From Crocinitomicaceae bacterium (GTDB lineage: Bacteria > Bacteroidota > Bacteroidia > Flavobacteriales_G > Salibacteraceae): a stretch of 64,000 nucleotides of DNA. The stretch is taken from assembly GCA_002713215.1 (NCBI GenBank), contig PAVO01000006.1, forward strand, positions 1-64,000. Reading direction: 5' to 3'. This document shows positions 19,050 to 27,570 of the stretch, one piece after another. How positions within the stretch are numbered: the first letter of the stretch is position 1; each line of letters opens with the position of its first letter. The translations under genes and the position numbers were made by a program. Below the pieces are notes generated by a model that was given only the letters and a program-made list of their open reading frames with translations, had not been told where the DNA came from and made no database searches.

Positions 19050-19715
19050 TTACATGGTTGCATTGGCCAGGGTTTCCAGCGCATCACTCAGGATAATTTT
19101 TTTACCGCTTTCGTTCATTTTACTCAAGTTGAGCATGGCCTTAGCTACGGTTTTGGCTTCAATTGCCCGATACTTCTTAAGATTACCCACAAATAAAATA
19201 TCAAGGGCTGTCATTAGGATTTTTCCAATAAACTCCCCAAATCGGAACTCTTTCCTTTTACCCAATAAAAGAGAAGGTCTTACTATAAAAACGTTTTCAA
19301 GATGGGAGTCATTCATTAAAAAATCCTCTTTCATTCCTTTAACTCGATAATAAAGAGTTTTAGAATGAAGTTTAGCCCCCATTGAGCTTACCGAAATAAA
19401 CTTTTTGACCTTTTTCAAGTGAGCAATGGTGGCAAGTTCTACCACATAATTGAAGTCAACTTTTATAAAATTTTCTTCACTTCCTGCATTTTTAATGGTG
19501 GTCCCCAGGCAGTTAAAAAGTACATCAATATTATCCGGTAAATCGTTTTCCGAGATATCGTCATAATTGATAATTATTTGATGAAGCTTTTCATGGCTCA
19601 TGTCTAAATGCTTCCTGACCAATATAAAAAGCATGCCTACATCATCGTCTGACAAACAAAACTGAACGAGTTCTCTCCCTATTAAACCACTTGCTCCGGC
19701 AATAACCACTCTCAT
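19050..19715 (-). CDS. NAD(P)-binding SDR-like oxidoreductase
   Basis: The 221-residue Rossmann protein begins MRVVIAGASGLIGRELV, a GxSGxxG nucleotide-binding loop of the atypical (extended) SDR type. It has a YxxxK motif (YYRVKGMKE) preceded by SVSSMGA. The closest familiar pattern is the HTATIP2/TIP30-like oxidoreductases. Substrate unknown. Minus strand, convergent with the T9SS cargo gene and downstream of ispG by 60 nt, so it may share the ispG transcript. Confidence 0.8.
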   Translation of the reverse strand: MRVVIAGASGLIGRELVQFCLSDDDVGMLFILVRKHLDMSHEKLHQIIINYDDISENDLPDNIDVLFNCLGTTIKNAGSEENFIKVDFNYVVELATIAHLKKVKKFISVSSMGAKLHSKTLYYRVKGMKEDFLMNDSHLENVFIVRPSLLLGKRKEFRFGEFIGKILMTALDILFVGNLKKYRAIEAKTVAKAMLNLSKMNESGKKIILSDALETLANATM

Positions 19716-19775
19716 AATTACGAAGTTACGACATAATAGGCATTACCATGTCATTGTTAAGATGATTGATGTCAG

Positions 19776-21710
19776 TTATTTAGGATCGACCCAATCGCCG
19801 TGAGTTTTAATCAACTCAATGAGTTCATCAACGGCGTTGGCTTCAGGTACATTTCGTTGCACCACCTGTTTTTCCTTGTAGAGCGATATTTTGCCTACAC
19901 CGGTTCCTACGTAACCATAATCTGCGTCAGCCATTTCTCCAGGTCCGTTGACAATGCAACCCATAATGCCAATCTTAACTCCTTTCAAATGTTCGGTACG
20001 CTTTCTTATTTTGGCAGTTACTTCCTGCAGGTCAAAAAGCGTTCTTCCACAGCTGGGACAAGAGATATACTCTGTCTTGGAAATTCGTGTTCTCGTAGCC
20101 TGTAAAACCCCAAATGCCGTTTGATTTATAGCTTGATCAGGACCACAATTTTCCGCCGCTATAAATATGCCATCTCCTAGTCCGTCGACCAATAATCCAC
20201 CTATATCCGTAGAGCTAAACAGCTGCAGTTGATCTGCTGAAAGGTAGCCATAAGCTCTTCCTATAATCACAGGTACCGTGCAACTAGCGTTCATTAAATC
20301 AATAAACATCCGGCGTTGTTCTGCAAGTCCATGTTTGTTGTAAGTATCGATAAATAAAACAGCCGTTGAATCGTGTTGCAGTTTTTCAATAAGATCTGTA
20401 CTCAAGTCCGGTAAACAGGCATATATAAAGTTGATTTCCTCAGAACATTCCATGGTGTTGGTCAAATATTGGGAGGCCCTTATAAATGGATAGTGTCTTG
20501 CCTTATCCCGGTTGGATAGCCAGATGCTGTGGTTTTGAATAATACTTAACGATCCCGGTATTTCAAAATTTATGTTTTGGTCATTAATAAAGAGGTAATC
20601 AACCGCCTGGTCGGTCAAGTTCCACTTATCATTTTTTACAGAATAATTATACCCAAAAGCAAAAAGGCTTGATGGTTTAATCTCCTTTTTTAAGGACAAG
20701 TCGGCGATAACAACCGGATGATTATGGTCTCCAATATTTTTTATTGCTCTTGTTTTTCTTCTTTCAAAATCAAAAACGTGAAGTGGATTGTCAGTAACCT
20801 TTGGTATGGGCCTGTGGTTTTCTCTCCCATTATATCGTTTTACAAGTTCCTGGGCCACGGGAATTTCGGCTTCAGGCTCTTCCGTCAGAGATACACGCAC
20901 CGTATCACCCAATCCATCTTCCAGGAGCGCACCAATACCAACGGCCGATTTTATTCTTCCATCTTCCCCTTCACCGGCCTCCGTAACGCCAAGGTGCAAC
21001 GGGTAATTCATATTTTCTTTAAGCATGTGATTCACCAGTAACCGATAGGCTTCAATCATCACCTTGGGATTGGATGCCTTCATGCTTAACACAATATTGA
21101 AATAGTTTTCTTCTTCGCAGATTCTAAGAAACTCCATGGCAGATTCTACCATACCTAGAGGAGTATCTCCATACCTGCTCATTATGCGGTCGGAAAGAGA
21201 ACCATGGTTGGTCCCAATTCTCATTGCTGTTCCATGTTCCTTGCAGATCCTAACCAATGGAACAAAGCGTTTCTTTATCCTTTCCAGCTCTAAATCATAA
21301 GACTCATCAGTATATTCAATCTCCTCGAACTTCTTTTTGTCGGCATAATTTCCCGGGTTGATTCGAACCTTTTCTACAATTCGTGCCGCAATTTCAGCTG
21401 CATTAGGGGTAAAATGAATATCTGCTACAAGAGGAGTGTTATAGCCTCTTTTATGCAATTCGTCCTTTATATTTTGCAGGTTTTCCGCTTCCTTTTTACT
21501 CGGTGCCGTAATTCTTACCAACTCGCAACCAGCATCAATCATTCTTATGGATTGTTCAACCGTAAGCTTGGTATCCATCGTATCGGTGGTAGTCATAGAC
21601 TGAATTACAATCGGATGATTTCCGCCAATTTTGAGATCTCCCACAGAAACAACACGAGTTTTAAATCGTTGATATTCAGTAAGGCTTACACAATATTTAC
21701 CACTTTCCAT
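19776..21710 (-). CDS. ispG: 4-hydroxy-3-methylbut-2-en-1-yl diphosphate synthase, long form
   Basis: The 644-residue IspG (GcpE) converts methylerythritol cyclodiphosphate to HMBPP in the MEP isoprenoid pathway, using a 4Fe-4S cluster. The N-terminal TIM barrel includes IVIQSMTTTDT and VRINPGNYADKKKF. An extra central domain (about 300-535) separates it from the C-terminal cluster domain, whose Cys ligands lie in CPSCGRT and GCIVNGPGE. The insert is the form known from Bacteroidota, Chlamydiae and plants, about 250 residues longer than the E. coli enzyme. ATG at 21710. Confidence 0.95.
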   Translation of the reverse strand: MESGKYCVSLTEYQRFKTRVVSVGDLKIGGNHPIVIQSMTTTDTMDTKLTVEQSIRMIDAGCELVRITAPSKKEAENLQNIKDELHKRGYNTPLVADIHFTPNAAEIAARIVEKVRINPGNYADKKKFEEIEYTDESYDLELERIKKRFVPLVRICKEHGTAMRIGTNHGSLSDRIMSRYGDTPLGMVESAMEFLRICEEENYFNIVLSMKASNPKVMIEAYRLLVNHMLKENMNYPLHLGVTEAGEGEDGRIKSAVGIGALLEDGLGDTVRVSLTEEPEAEIPVAQELVKRYNGRENHRPIPKVTDNPLHVFDFERRKTRAIKNIGDHNHPVVIADLSLKKEIKPSSLFAFGYNYSVKNDKWNLTDQAVDYLFINDQNINFEIPGSLSIIQNHSIWLSNRDKARHYPFIRASQYLTNTMECSEEINFIYACLPDLSTDLIEKLQHDSTAVLFIDTYNKHGLAEQRRMFIDLMNASCTVPVIIGRAYGYLSADQLQLFSSTDIGGLLVDGLGDGIFIAAENCGPDQAINQTAFGVLQATRTRISKTEYISCPSCGRTLFDLQEVTAKIRKRTEHLKGVKIGIMGCIVNGPGEMADADYGYVGTGVGKISLYKEKQVVQRNVPEANAVDELIELIKTHGDWVDPK

Positions 21711-21778
21711 TTTCTAAGAATCTGGCGCAAATGTAATTTTAATGTAAGCGTGGAATTGCCAAAATATCAAAAATGGGG

Positions 21779-23044
21779 TTAGTCATTTTTTGGTTTAAGT
21801 ATTCCAAAACGGGTGAGGTACTTTACGGTCATCGGTCTCAGTGACCCGGCGTAGAGTTCGGTTAGATCACCTGAAATCAAGATGGCCGCAAAAAGCAAGG
21901 ACAAGTGAACCTTTACATGAAAATCCAGCATAAGGATAACGATTAAATACATAAAAATCATTACTTCCACTAGTTGTAAAGTCTTGGTAATCAAATCATA
22001 GTACATTTTTTTTCGTTCCGCAACAAAAAGAAAAAGTGAAACATTCAGGTAAGTAAGTATCACTATGATGAGGTAGGTTCCCCAATCGGGGAGCTGGCTA
22101 ATATAGTTGCCATGTAAAATCATTGAAATAATGTTGGCATGAACCACAACCCCGTAGGTATCGGGATACGACCGTCCTGCAACCCTATGATTTTGTGGGG
22201 TGTAGAATATATCTACTAAATCTCGCTGTCCCAAAGTTGGACCAATGTATCCCATTAAGACGATTTTTCCCTTAATGAAACTCAGGTCATATTTTTCATT
22301 TAGAACGTCATCGTAATCCAGCGCATAAAATTTGTCGTAATGTCCTCTCCAATTGATAACTTCCTTATCATAACTCCTTTTCATCAACTGGTCGTAGGCT
22401 TCCGGGTCATAAATCTTTACAATGCTTGCGGAGAAATTAGGATAGCCGGTATCGTTTTGACAAATGGTAGGATGAAACTCTTTCACTGTTCGATAACCTT
22501 CTCCTTCGTTGGAAGCAATTACATTGGCAAACCCATTAACTGCATGTTCGTTGAACATAGGATTTGAAAATGATACGGAATCGAAGCAGTTGGTTTCCTG
22601 ATTCTCTTTTTCCAATCCGCTCACCAATACAAGGTTCTCTACCTGGGAAAAGGCAAATGCCAATGGAAAATCCTGAGCTGGGCCTTTTTCTTTTCTAAAA
22701 AAGGCATCAATTGCGATTACCTTAGGCTTATATTTGTTAAGTATGTCAATTTGTTGCGCAATTTCAGCGCGGGATAGGTTTTGAATATTAACCAGAACGA
22801 TATTGGTATCAGCATCTTGTTTTTTCCGGACCGATTTCTTTTCAATATCATGACCTCCTGTATTTACATTTTTTTTGTCAACTTCAGGAAGAGTAAAAAC
22901 AAAATCCGATAACTCAAAATCCTCAAAAGCCTTTGCCAGTGGGTCAAAAATGTCTGATTGTATAGGGATGTTGGTGAAAACTCCTATAACGGCAGCTATG
23001 TACAAAGTACAAAACAGGCTGTCCCAGTTAAAAATGTATTTCAT
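21779..23044 (-). CDS. CHASE2-domain membrane protein
   Basis: The 421-residue protein has an N-terminal membrane helix (about 8-28) and a large extracytoplasmic CHASE2 sensory domain (about 70-325). The domain has the family pattern NIVLVNI, KVIAIDAFF, and GKIVLMGYIG followed by YGVVVHAN. Three closely spaced membrane helices follow (about 330-405). No kinase, cyclase or GGDEF domain follows, so any output must go through a partner. It is divergent from the FecR-like exported protein at 23197, suggesting a common function. Confidence 0.82.
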   Translation of the reverse strand: MKYIFNWDSLFCTLYIAAVIGVFTNIPIQSDIFDPLAKAFEDFELSDFVFTLPEVDKKNVNTGGHDIEKKSVRKKQDADTNIVLVNIQNLSRAEIAQQIDILNKYKPKVIAIDAFFRKEKGPAQDFPLAFAFSQVENLVLVSGLEKENQETNCFDSVSFSNPMFNEHAVNGFANVIASNEGEGYRTVKEFHPTICQNDTGYPNFSASIVKIYDPEAYDQLMKRSYDKEVINWRGHYDKFYALDYDDVLNEKYDLSFIKGKIVLMGYIGPTLGQRDLVDIFYTPQNHRVAGRSYPDTYGVVVHANIISMILHGNYISQLPDWGTYLIIVILTYLNVSLFLFVAERKKMYYDLITKTLQLVEVMIFMYLIVILMLDFHVKVHLSLLFAAILISGDLTELYAGSLRPMTVKYLTRFGILKPKND

Positions 23045-23168
23045 TTTATATCATTAATTTCCAAACTAAAATAACTGAATTGCGTTAGTAAAAATGGGAA
23101 TTAATTAAAATGTCTTAAGTTGCTGGTAGTGAGGTGAAAATACACTATCTTAGTTGTTAAGATATTAG

Positions 23169-23176
23169 TATCTTTG
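23169..23176 (+). promoter_or_regulatory. minus-7 promoter box of the FecR-like gene
   Basis: TATCTTTG matches the TAnnTTTG consensus and lies 20 nt before the ATG at 23197. Confidence 0.5.
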
Positions 23177-23196
23177 TCACGTTAAATTTTAACACC

Positions 23197-24087
23197 ATGA
23201 AAACAAAACTATTATCTATGTTGATCGGGTTGTTGGTTGGTATAACCGCAGCTGCCCAAGGCACGTTTAAAGTATTGTCGGCTAAAGGAGAAAATGCTAT
23301 GCAGAAGGGTAGCGAATATGTCCCTCTCGGGCCTGGTTCGCAGCTTCCGGAAAATTCAAAAATAATGCTTGGAGAGAATGGAGTCGTGGAATTAACCAAT
23401 TCGAGCAATAAAACAATTACCCTGAATAAACCGGGCATTTATACCATGGATGATCTTGCAGGTGATTTTAAAGCCGATAATTCGAGTTTGACACAACGCT
23501 ATTTGGAGTATGTCTTTAATGAAATGACATCCAGTGGTCCAAGTTCAAACCTAGCCATTACAGGTTCGGTTGAAAGATCGCTCAGTGATGCTGCAATAAG
23601 CATTTTTTCACCGGAAAGTACTTACATAATGAGTAAGGAAACTACTTTTATGTGGGAAGCCAAAAATCCAAGTTCTTCGTACAAGGTGATTGTAAAGAAT
23701 CTTTTTGACGAAGAGGTTATTACAACCGTAGTAGAAGGAAACTCGGCTAATGTCGATCTTTCTAAAATTGAATTTGAAGAAGATGCGATTTATAAGCTAA
23801 GTGTTGAAGATCCGTCTAACCCCTCTAATAAATCAGGTGAATTGATTCTTCGAATTCCATCCAATGAAGAAGTTAGCACTATCAATAAAGATTTGAGTGA
23901 AATTGAAAAAGATGGGGACGACAGTTCTGCTATTTACCATGTAGTTATGGCTAAGTTTTGTAAAGTAAATGGTTTGTATGTAGATGCCGTTTCACATTAC
24001 GAAAAAGCCATTGCACTTGCTCCGGAGTCTGACATGTTCAAACTGGAATACGATGCCTTCTTAAAAGAGGCAGGAGTAAAAAAATAA
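23197..24087 (+). CDS. exported FecR-like/TPR-like protein next to CHASE2 gene
   Basis: The 296-residue protein has a signal peptide (about 1-20, MKTKLLSMLIGLLVGITAAA). Residues about 22-90 resemble the FecR-type fold (GTFKVLSAKGENAMQKG, LGENGVVEL, KPGIYTM). Residues about 135-225 look like a beta-sandwich. The end (about 250-290) looks like one TPR unit (YVDAVSHYEKAIALAP). Precise function unknown. FecR-like domains commonly accompany CHASE2 proteins, so the divergent pair may form one envelope sensing unit. A terminator follows at 24109. Confidence 0.65.
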   Translation: MKTKLLSMLIGLLVGITAAAQGTFKVLSAKGENAMQKGSEYVPLGPGSQLPENSKIMLGENGVVELTNSSNKTITLNKPGIYTMDDLAGDFKADNSSLTQRYLEYVFNEMTSSGPSSNLAITGSVERSLSDAAISIFSPESTYIMSKETTFMWEAKNPSSSYKVIVKNLFDEEVITTVVEGNSANVDLSKIEFEEDAIYKLSVEDPSNPSNKSGELILRIPSNEEVSTINKDLSEIEKDGDDSSAIYHVVMAKFCKVNGLYVDAVSHYEKAIALAPESDMFKLEYDAFLKEAGVKK

Positions 24088-24108
24088 AAGACTTTTATAT
24101 TTTGAATT

Positions 24109-24142
24109 AAACCCCTTTGATGTTCAATCTTAGGGGTTTTTT
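24109..24142 (+). terminator. bidirectional intrinsic terminator
   Basis: Stem AAACCCCT (24109-24116) pairs with AGGGGTTT (24132-24139) and runs into a T-rich tract. It sits between the convergent FecR-like gene and LD-carboxypeptidase gene, so it could serve both. Confidence 0.8.
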
Positions 24143-25040
24143 ATTTTAAGATGGTTTCGTTGTTTGAAACGATCAACTCGTATTCCATTCCATTCAGCAA
24201 TGGCAGATTTAGCGCTACATGTCCTATGGGAAAATCAAAGGCCATCGGGAAGTTGTAACCTTTAAAGTGCTCGTTTATAAGCTCGTTTATATCCACTCCA
24301 AACCAAGCCGATACATCCGTAATATCAGTAAACCCCCCTACAATTAAACCGGCAAGCCTGTCTAGCGATCCAGACTTCTTGAGCTGATAGAACAGCCGGT
24401 CTAAATAGTACATTTCTTCAAATAGGTCTTCAATAAAAAGAATTTTGTGATCCAGGTTTGTAAAACTATTTGTACCAATTAAGGAGCATAATACTGAGAA
24501 ATTTCCCCCTATTAGTTTCCCCCGGGCAATTCCTTGTCGATTTAACTTATGAGCTTTTAATTTTATGGTTTTATCCTTTCCAAAAAGAGTATCCAGAAGT
24601 CGACTAGTAGATTGTCGGTTTAGTTTGGAATCGATCATGTTTAGAGGCATGCTCCCGTGGCAGGAAACAATGTTGTAGTTGGAGCTCACGTGTTGATGAA
24701 ATATGGTTATGTCGCTGTAGCCAACCAACCATTTGGGGCGCCGGACGAATGTTGTAAAATCCAGTTTATCAATGATGCGAACCGATCCGTATCCCCCACG
24801 CGAAAAGAATATGGCTTTAATATCCGGGTTGTCCAAAACCTGTTGTACATCTTCCAACCGCTGTTGATCGGTTCCAGCAAACCTATTCCACTGGCTAAAT
24901 ACGTGCTTTCCCAACTCTACAATTAGTCCCCTCTTCTCAAATTCTTGAATGGCATATGCAATTTCTTTCTCCTGAATTATTTTAGCAGGACTCACAATCG
25001 AAATTTTGTCGCCGGGATTTAAATAAGGTGGAATAATCAT
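24141..25040 (-). CDS. ldcA: LD-carboxypeptidase (murein tetrapeptide carboxypeptidase)
   Basis: A 299-residue S66-family peptidase. The Ser-Glu-His triad is visible: S109 in VGYSD, E204 in LFIEDLFEE and H274 in PIGHV. RGGYGSVRI is a second family motif. These cytosolic enzymes remove the terminal D-Ala from murein tetrapeptides in peptidoglycan recycling. No signal peptide, as expected. Divergent from metG. Confidence 0.92.
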   Translation of the reverse strand: MIIPPYLNPGDKISIVSPAKIIQEKEIAYAIQEFEKRGLIVELGKHVFSQWNRFAGTDQQRLEDVQQVLDNPDIKAIFFSRGGYGSVRIIDKLDFTTFVRRPKWLVGYSDITIFHQHVSSNYNIVSCHGSMPLNMIDSKLNRQSTSRLLDTLFGKDKTIKLKAHKLNRQGIARGKLIGGNFSVLCSLIGTNSFTNLDHKILFIEDLFEEMYYLDRLFYQLKKSGSLDRLAGLIVGGFTDITDVSAWFGVDINELINEHFKGYNFPMAFDFPIGHVALNLPLLNGMEYELIVSNNETILK

Positions 25041-25051
25041 CGCTTAAAAAT

Positions 25052-25059
25052 TATCTTTG
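25052..25059 (+). promoter_or_regulatory. minus-7 promoter box of metG
   Basis: TATCTTTG matches TAnnTTTG and lies 38 nt upstream of the metG ATG, between the divergent ldcA and metG genes. Confidence 0.55.
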
Positions 25060-25097
25060 CGGCCGTTTTGACCCTGGGGTAAAATTAGAAAAATAGC

Positions 25098-27122
25098 ATG
25101 ACTAAAAGCTTTAAAAGACATCTGGTAACTTCGGCACTTCCTTATGCAAATGGGCCATTGCATTTGGGGCATTTGGCTGGTGCTTATTTGCCAGCCGACA
25201 TATATGTTCGATACCTGAAGTCCAGGGGTGAAAATGTTGCCTTTATATGTGGTTCGGATGAGCATGGGGCCGCCATTACCCTTCGTGCAAAAAAAGAAGG
25301 TAAAAGCCCCCAGGAAATAGTAGATAACTACCATCACATTAACAAAAAGGCATTTGAAGATTTTGGAATTAATTTCGATTATTATGACCGAACCTCTTCA
25401 AAGACCCATCATGAAACAGCACAAGACTTTTTTAAGACCCTGGATACCAAAGGTTGTTTTGATGTTCAAAAAACCGAGCAATACTTTGATGAAGAAAATC
25501 AGCAGTTTTTAGCGGACCGCTATATAAGCGGGGAATGCCCCAACTGCCATTCTGATAGAGCTTATGGAGACCAGTGTGAAAACTGTGGAACCGCTTTAAG
25601 TCCAAAGGAATTAATTAATCCAAAATCTACCATCAGCGGAAATTCACCGGTTCTAAAAGAGACTTCTCATTGGTTTTTGCCGATGGAAAAGGAAGCCGAT
25701 TGGTTAAAAGAGTGGATTGTAAATGGTGTTTTGGATGGTAAACAGCATCACAGTTCAAAAGAGTGGCGAAAGCATGTGGTAGGTCAATGCTTGTCGTGGA
25801 TTGATGGAGGATTGCATTCCAGAGCTATGACCAGGGACCTGGATTGGGGGGTAAAAGTTCCCGCTGCGGGAGCTGATGGTAAGGTACTATATGTATGGTT
25901 AGATGCCCCCATTGGATATATTTCAGCGACAAAAAAATGGGCAGAAGGTAAAGACAATCCCTGGGAAGATTATTGGAAATCCGAAGATACCGCCCTTGTG
26001 CATTTTATTGGGAAAGACAACATAGTTTTTCACTGCATAATTTTTCCAATTCTCTTGAAGCTACACGGTGGATATAATCTACCTGTTAATGTTCCGGCAA
26101 ATCAATTTCTGAATTTAGAAGGGGACAAGATTTCTACCAGTAGAAACTGGGCCGTATGGTTGCATGAATACTTGGAAGATCTTCCTGGTCGACAAGATGA
26201 GCTTCGATACGTTCTAACTTCAATAGCCCCGGAAAGCAAGGATAGCGAGTTTACCTGGAAGGATTACCAGGCTCGGGTAAATAATGAGCTGGTTGCTATT
26301 TTGGGGAATTTTGTAAATCGGGTAATTGTTTTAACCAATAAGTATTACGATGGGCAAGTACCTGAAGTAAAAAACCTGGAAAGTATTGATGAACAGGTTT
26401 TAAATCAGGTTGAGAGTCATGAGAGGCTGGTGGGCGAGAAGTTGTTGAGCTTTAAATTTAGGGAAGCTCAGGCTGAAGCTATGAACATTGCCCGGGCTGG
26501 AAATAAATACCTGGCCGATGAAGAACCCTGGAAAAAGATAAAAACTGACCCGGAACGAACGAAAACCATTATGGCGGTTGCCATTCAGATATGTAAGAAA
26601 CTCGAACAGGTATTTGTACCTTTTTTGCCAGAGACGTCCGATTCGTTGAATAAGATGTTTGGAAATTCAGACATGGTGGTTCAAGGCAATTTGCTTTTTC
26701 AGAAGGTAGAAGACAATATTATTCAGCAACAAATAGATAAGCTAAAACAACAACAAATGCTCCAGGCTACAGAAAAATCTACAACTCCACAGAAGGAGAA
26801 TATTTCTTTCGATGAGTTTGTAAAAATGGATATCCGAGTAGGGACCATTTTAGAAGCAGAAAAGGTTCCTAAGGCGGACAAATTACTGAAATTAATTGTG
26901 GATACCGGAATTGATAAGAGAACAGTTGTATCCGGTATTGCTGAGCATTATACGGCGGAAGAAATTATTGGTAAAAAAGTGAGCGTTCTGCTTAATTTAG
27001 CGCCCCGGAAAATTCGAGGCGTTGAGTCTCAGGGAATGATTTTAATGGCAGAAAATCAGGAAGGAAAATTAGCTTTTGTTTCACCAGAGAAAGAAATGGA
27101 TTCCGGTTCGGAAATAAGATAG
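25098..27122 (+). CDS. metG: methionine--tRNA ligase
   Basis: The 674-residue class I synthetase charges tRNA-Met in the cytosol. The ATP-site HIGH motif is H22-LGH, and the KMSKS loop reads KISTS near residue 344. Four Cys of the zinc knuckle lie near 146-162 (CPNCHSD, CENCGT). The C-terminal 105 residues form an EMAPII/Trbp111-type tRNA-binding domain ([11 protein letters not shown]) that dimerises MetG. Full length for the MetG1 type. It ends 35 nt before the tRNA-Arg/GIY-YIG element. Confidence 0.97.
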   Translation: MTKSFKRHLVTSALPYANGPLHLGHLAGAYLPADIYVRYLKSRGENVAFICGSDEHGAAITLRAKKEGKSPQEIVDNYHHINKKAFEDFGINFDYYDRTSSKTHHETAQDFFKTLDTKGCFDVQKTEQYFDEENQQFLADRYISGECPNCHSDRAYGDQCENCGTALSPKELINPKSTISGNSPVLKETSHWFLPMEKEADWLKEWIVNGVLDGKQHHSSKEWRKHVVGQCLSWIDGGLHSRAMTRDLDWGVKVPAAGADGKVLYVWLDAPIGYISATKKWAEGKDNPWEDYWKSEDTALVHFIGKDNIVFHCIIFPILLKLHGGYNLPVNVPANQFLNLEGDKISTSRNWAVWLHEYLEDLPGRQDELRYVLTSIAPESKDSEFTWKDYQARVNNELVAILGNFVNRVIVLTNKYYDGQVPEVKNLESIDEQVLNQVESHERLVGEKLLSFKFREAQAEAMNIARAGNKYLADEEPWKKIKTDPERTKTIMAVAIQICKKLEQVFVPFLPETSDSLNKMFGNSDMVVQGNLLFQKVEDNIIQQQIDKLKQQQMLQATEKSTTPQKENISFDEFVKMDIRVGTILEAEKVPKADKLLKLIVDTGIDKRTVVSGIAEHYTAEEIIGKKVSVLLNLAPRKIRGVESQGMILMAENQEGKLAFVSPEKEMDSGSEIR

Positions 27123-27157
27123 AAGGTACATATTCTTTGAAGCTTGTCAGTTGCTTT

Positions 27158-27182
27158 AAATGCCCCCATAGTTCAATGGATA
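27158..27182 (+). repeat. upstream direct repeat: 5' fragment of tRNA-Arg
   Basis: These 25 bp are identical to 27454-27478. They contain 4 nt of flank plus nucleotides 1-21 of the tRNA-Arg gene (GCCCCCATAGTTCAATGGAT + A). The rest of the tRNA is missing: the sequence switches at 27183 to a GC-rich palindrome. This looks like the original tRNA 5' end, separated from its body by an insertion. Confidence 0.9.
27162..27182 (+). pseudogene. truncated tRNA-Arg 5' end
   Basis: Nucleotides 1-21 of tRNA-Arg(CCT) only: acceptor 5' strand, first half of the D stem, and D loop. It cannot fold as a tRNA. Confidence 0.85.
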
Positions 27183-27202
27183 CCTGCCTGCCGGCAGGCA
27201 GG
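27183..27202. repeat. 20-bp perfect GC-rich palindrome
   Basis: CCTGCCTGCCGGCAGGCAGG is its own reverse complement and is strikingly G+C-rich in an A+T-rich region. It abuts the broken tRNA end and precedes the GIY-YIG ATG by 12 nt. It may be the terminal structure recognised or carried by the element; whether it is dispersed in the genome cannot be seen here. Confidence 0.85.
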
Positions 27203-27214
27203 GAATACTAAGAG

Positions 27215-27484
27215 ATGCATTACATATATGCCATAAAGAGTGAAAAAGACGGACGAATCTATGTTGGTATGAGCATGGATTACCAAAAGAGAGTGATTGA
27301 GCACAATTCAGGTAAGACAAAGTCAACCAAGGGATATCTTCCTTGGAAGCTAATTTATGTCGAAAGAGTATTGACAAGAATCGAAGCACGTACTCGTGAA
27401 AAATTTCTTAAAGCAGGAAGTGGTAAAGAATTTTTAAAGGGACTAGATTTGCAAAATGCCCCCATAGTTCAATGGATAGAATAG
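27215..27484 (+). CDS. GIY-YIG nuclease-family protein overlapping tRNA-Arg
   Basis: The 89-residue single-domain protein of the YhbQ/UPF0213-like size has YIY (3-5) and YVG (16-18) as the GIY and YIG strands. R26, H30 and E62 are the expected catalytic residues, and STKGYLPWKLIYVE is a family motif. The domain ends near residue 74. Codons 82-89 (APIVQWIE) and the TAG stop are tRNA nucleotides 1-27, in frame from the first tRNA base. The family includes homing and repair-type endonucleases that cut DNA. The position suggests self-spread into tRNA genes, which is an inference. Confidence 0.88.
   Translation: MHYIYAIKSEKDGRIYVGMSMDYQKRVIEHNSGKTKSTKGYLPWKLIYVERVLTRIEARTREKFLKAGSGKEFLKGLDLQNAPIVQWIE
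27454..27478 (+). repeat. downstream direct repeat inside intact tRNA-Arg
   Basis: 25 bp identical to 27158-27182, with starts 296 bp apart. This copy is continuous with the complete tRNA and supplies its 5' end. Confidence 0.9.
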
Positions 27485-27529
27485 AAGTTTCCTAAACTTT
27501 AGATGCAAGTTCGATTCTTGCTGGGGGTA
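27458..27529 (+). tRNA. tRNA-Arg (anticodon CCT)
   Basis: A complete cloverleaf of 72 nt without encoded CCA. The acceptor GCCCCCA pairs with TGGGGGT (one G-U). The D stem is GTTC/GAAT, and the anticodon stem GAAGT/ACTTT has loop TTCCTAA. The T stem GCAAG/CTTGC has loop TTCGATT. Anticodon CCT at 27491-27493 reads AGG. The discriminator is A27529. Its first 27 nt also code for the end of the GIY-YIG protein, and its native upstream promoter is now separated from it by the 296-bp insertion. Confidence 0.93.
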
Positions 27530-27538
27530 CTTGTTAGG

Positions 27539-27570
27539 AAAGCTCCACTTTGTGGGGCTTTTCTTTTTTA
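27539..27570 (+). terminator. intrinsic terminator after tRNA-Arg
   Basis: AAAGCTCCAC (27539-27548) pairs with GTGGGGCTTT (27552-27561) with one G-T mismatch pair and is followed by a T-rich tract. Confidence 0.8.

Larger units (their letters stand above)
27183..27478 (+). mobile_element. putative GIY-YIG element inserted in tRNA-Arg
   Basis: The 296-bp unit consists of the palindrome, a GIY-YIG ORF, and a replacement copy of the tRNA 5' segment. Removing it would join the upstream tRNA fragment exactly to the tRNA body at D-loop position 21/22, restoring one uninterrupted gene. Insertion with target restoration is the simplest reading of the 25-bp direct repeats. No transposase or intron core was seen. 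Confidence 0.65.

Noticed and set aside
27183-27478. Group I intron or IS200/IS605-type element in the tRNA
   Set aside because: The unit is only 296 bp, has no intron core, no TnpA/TnpB and no anticodon-loop insertion point; the break is in the D loop and the tRNA is fully restored.
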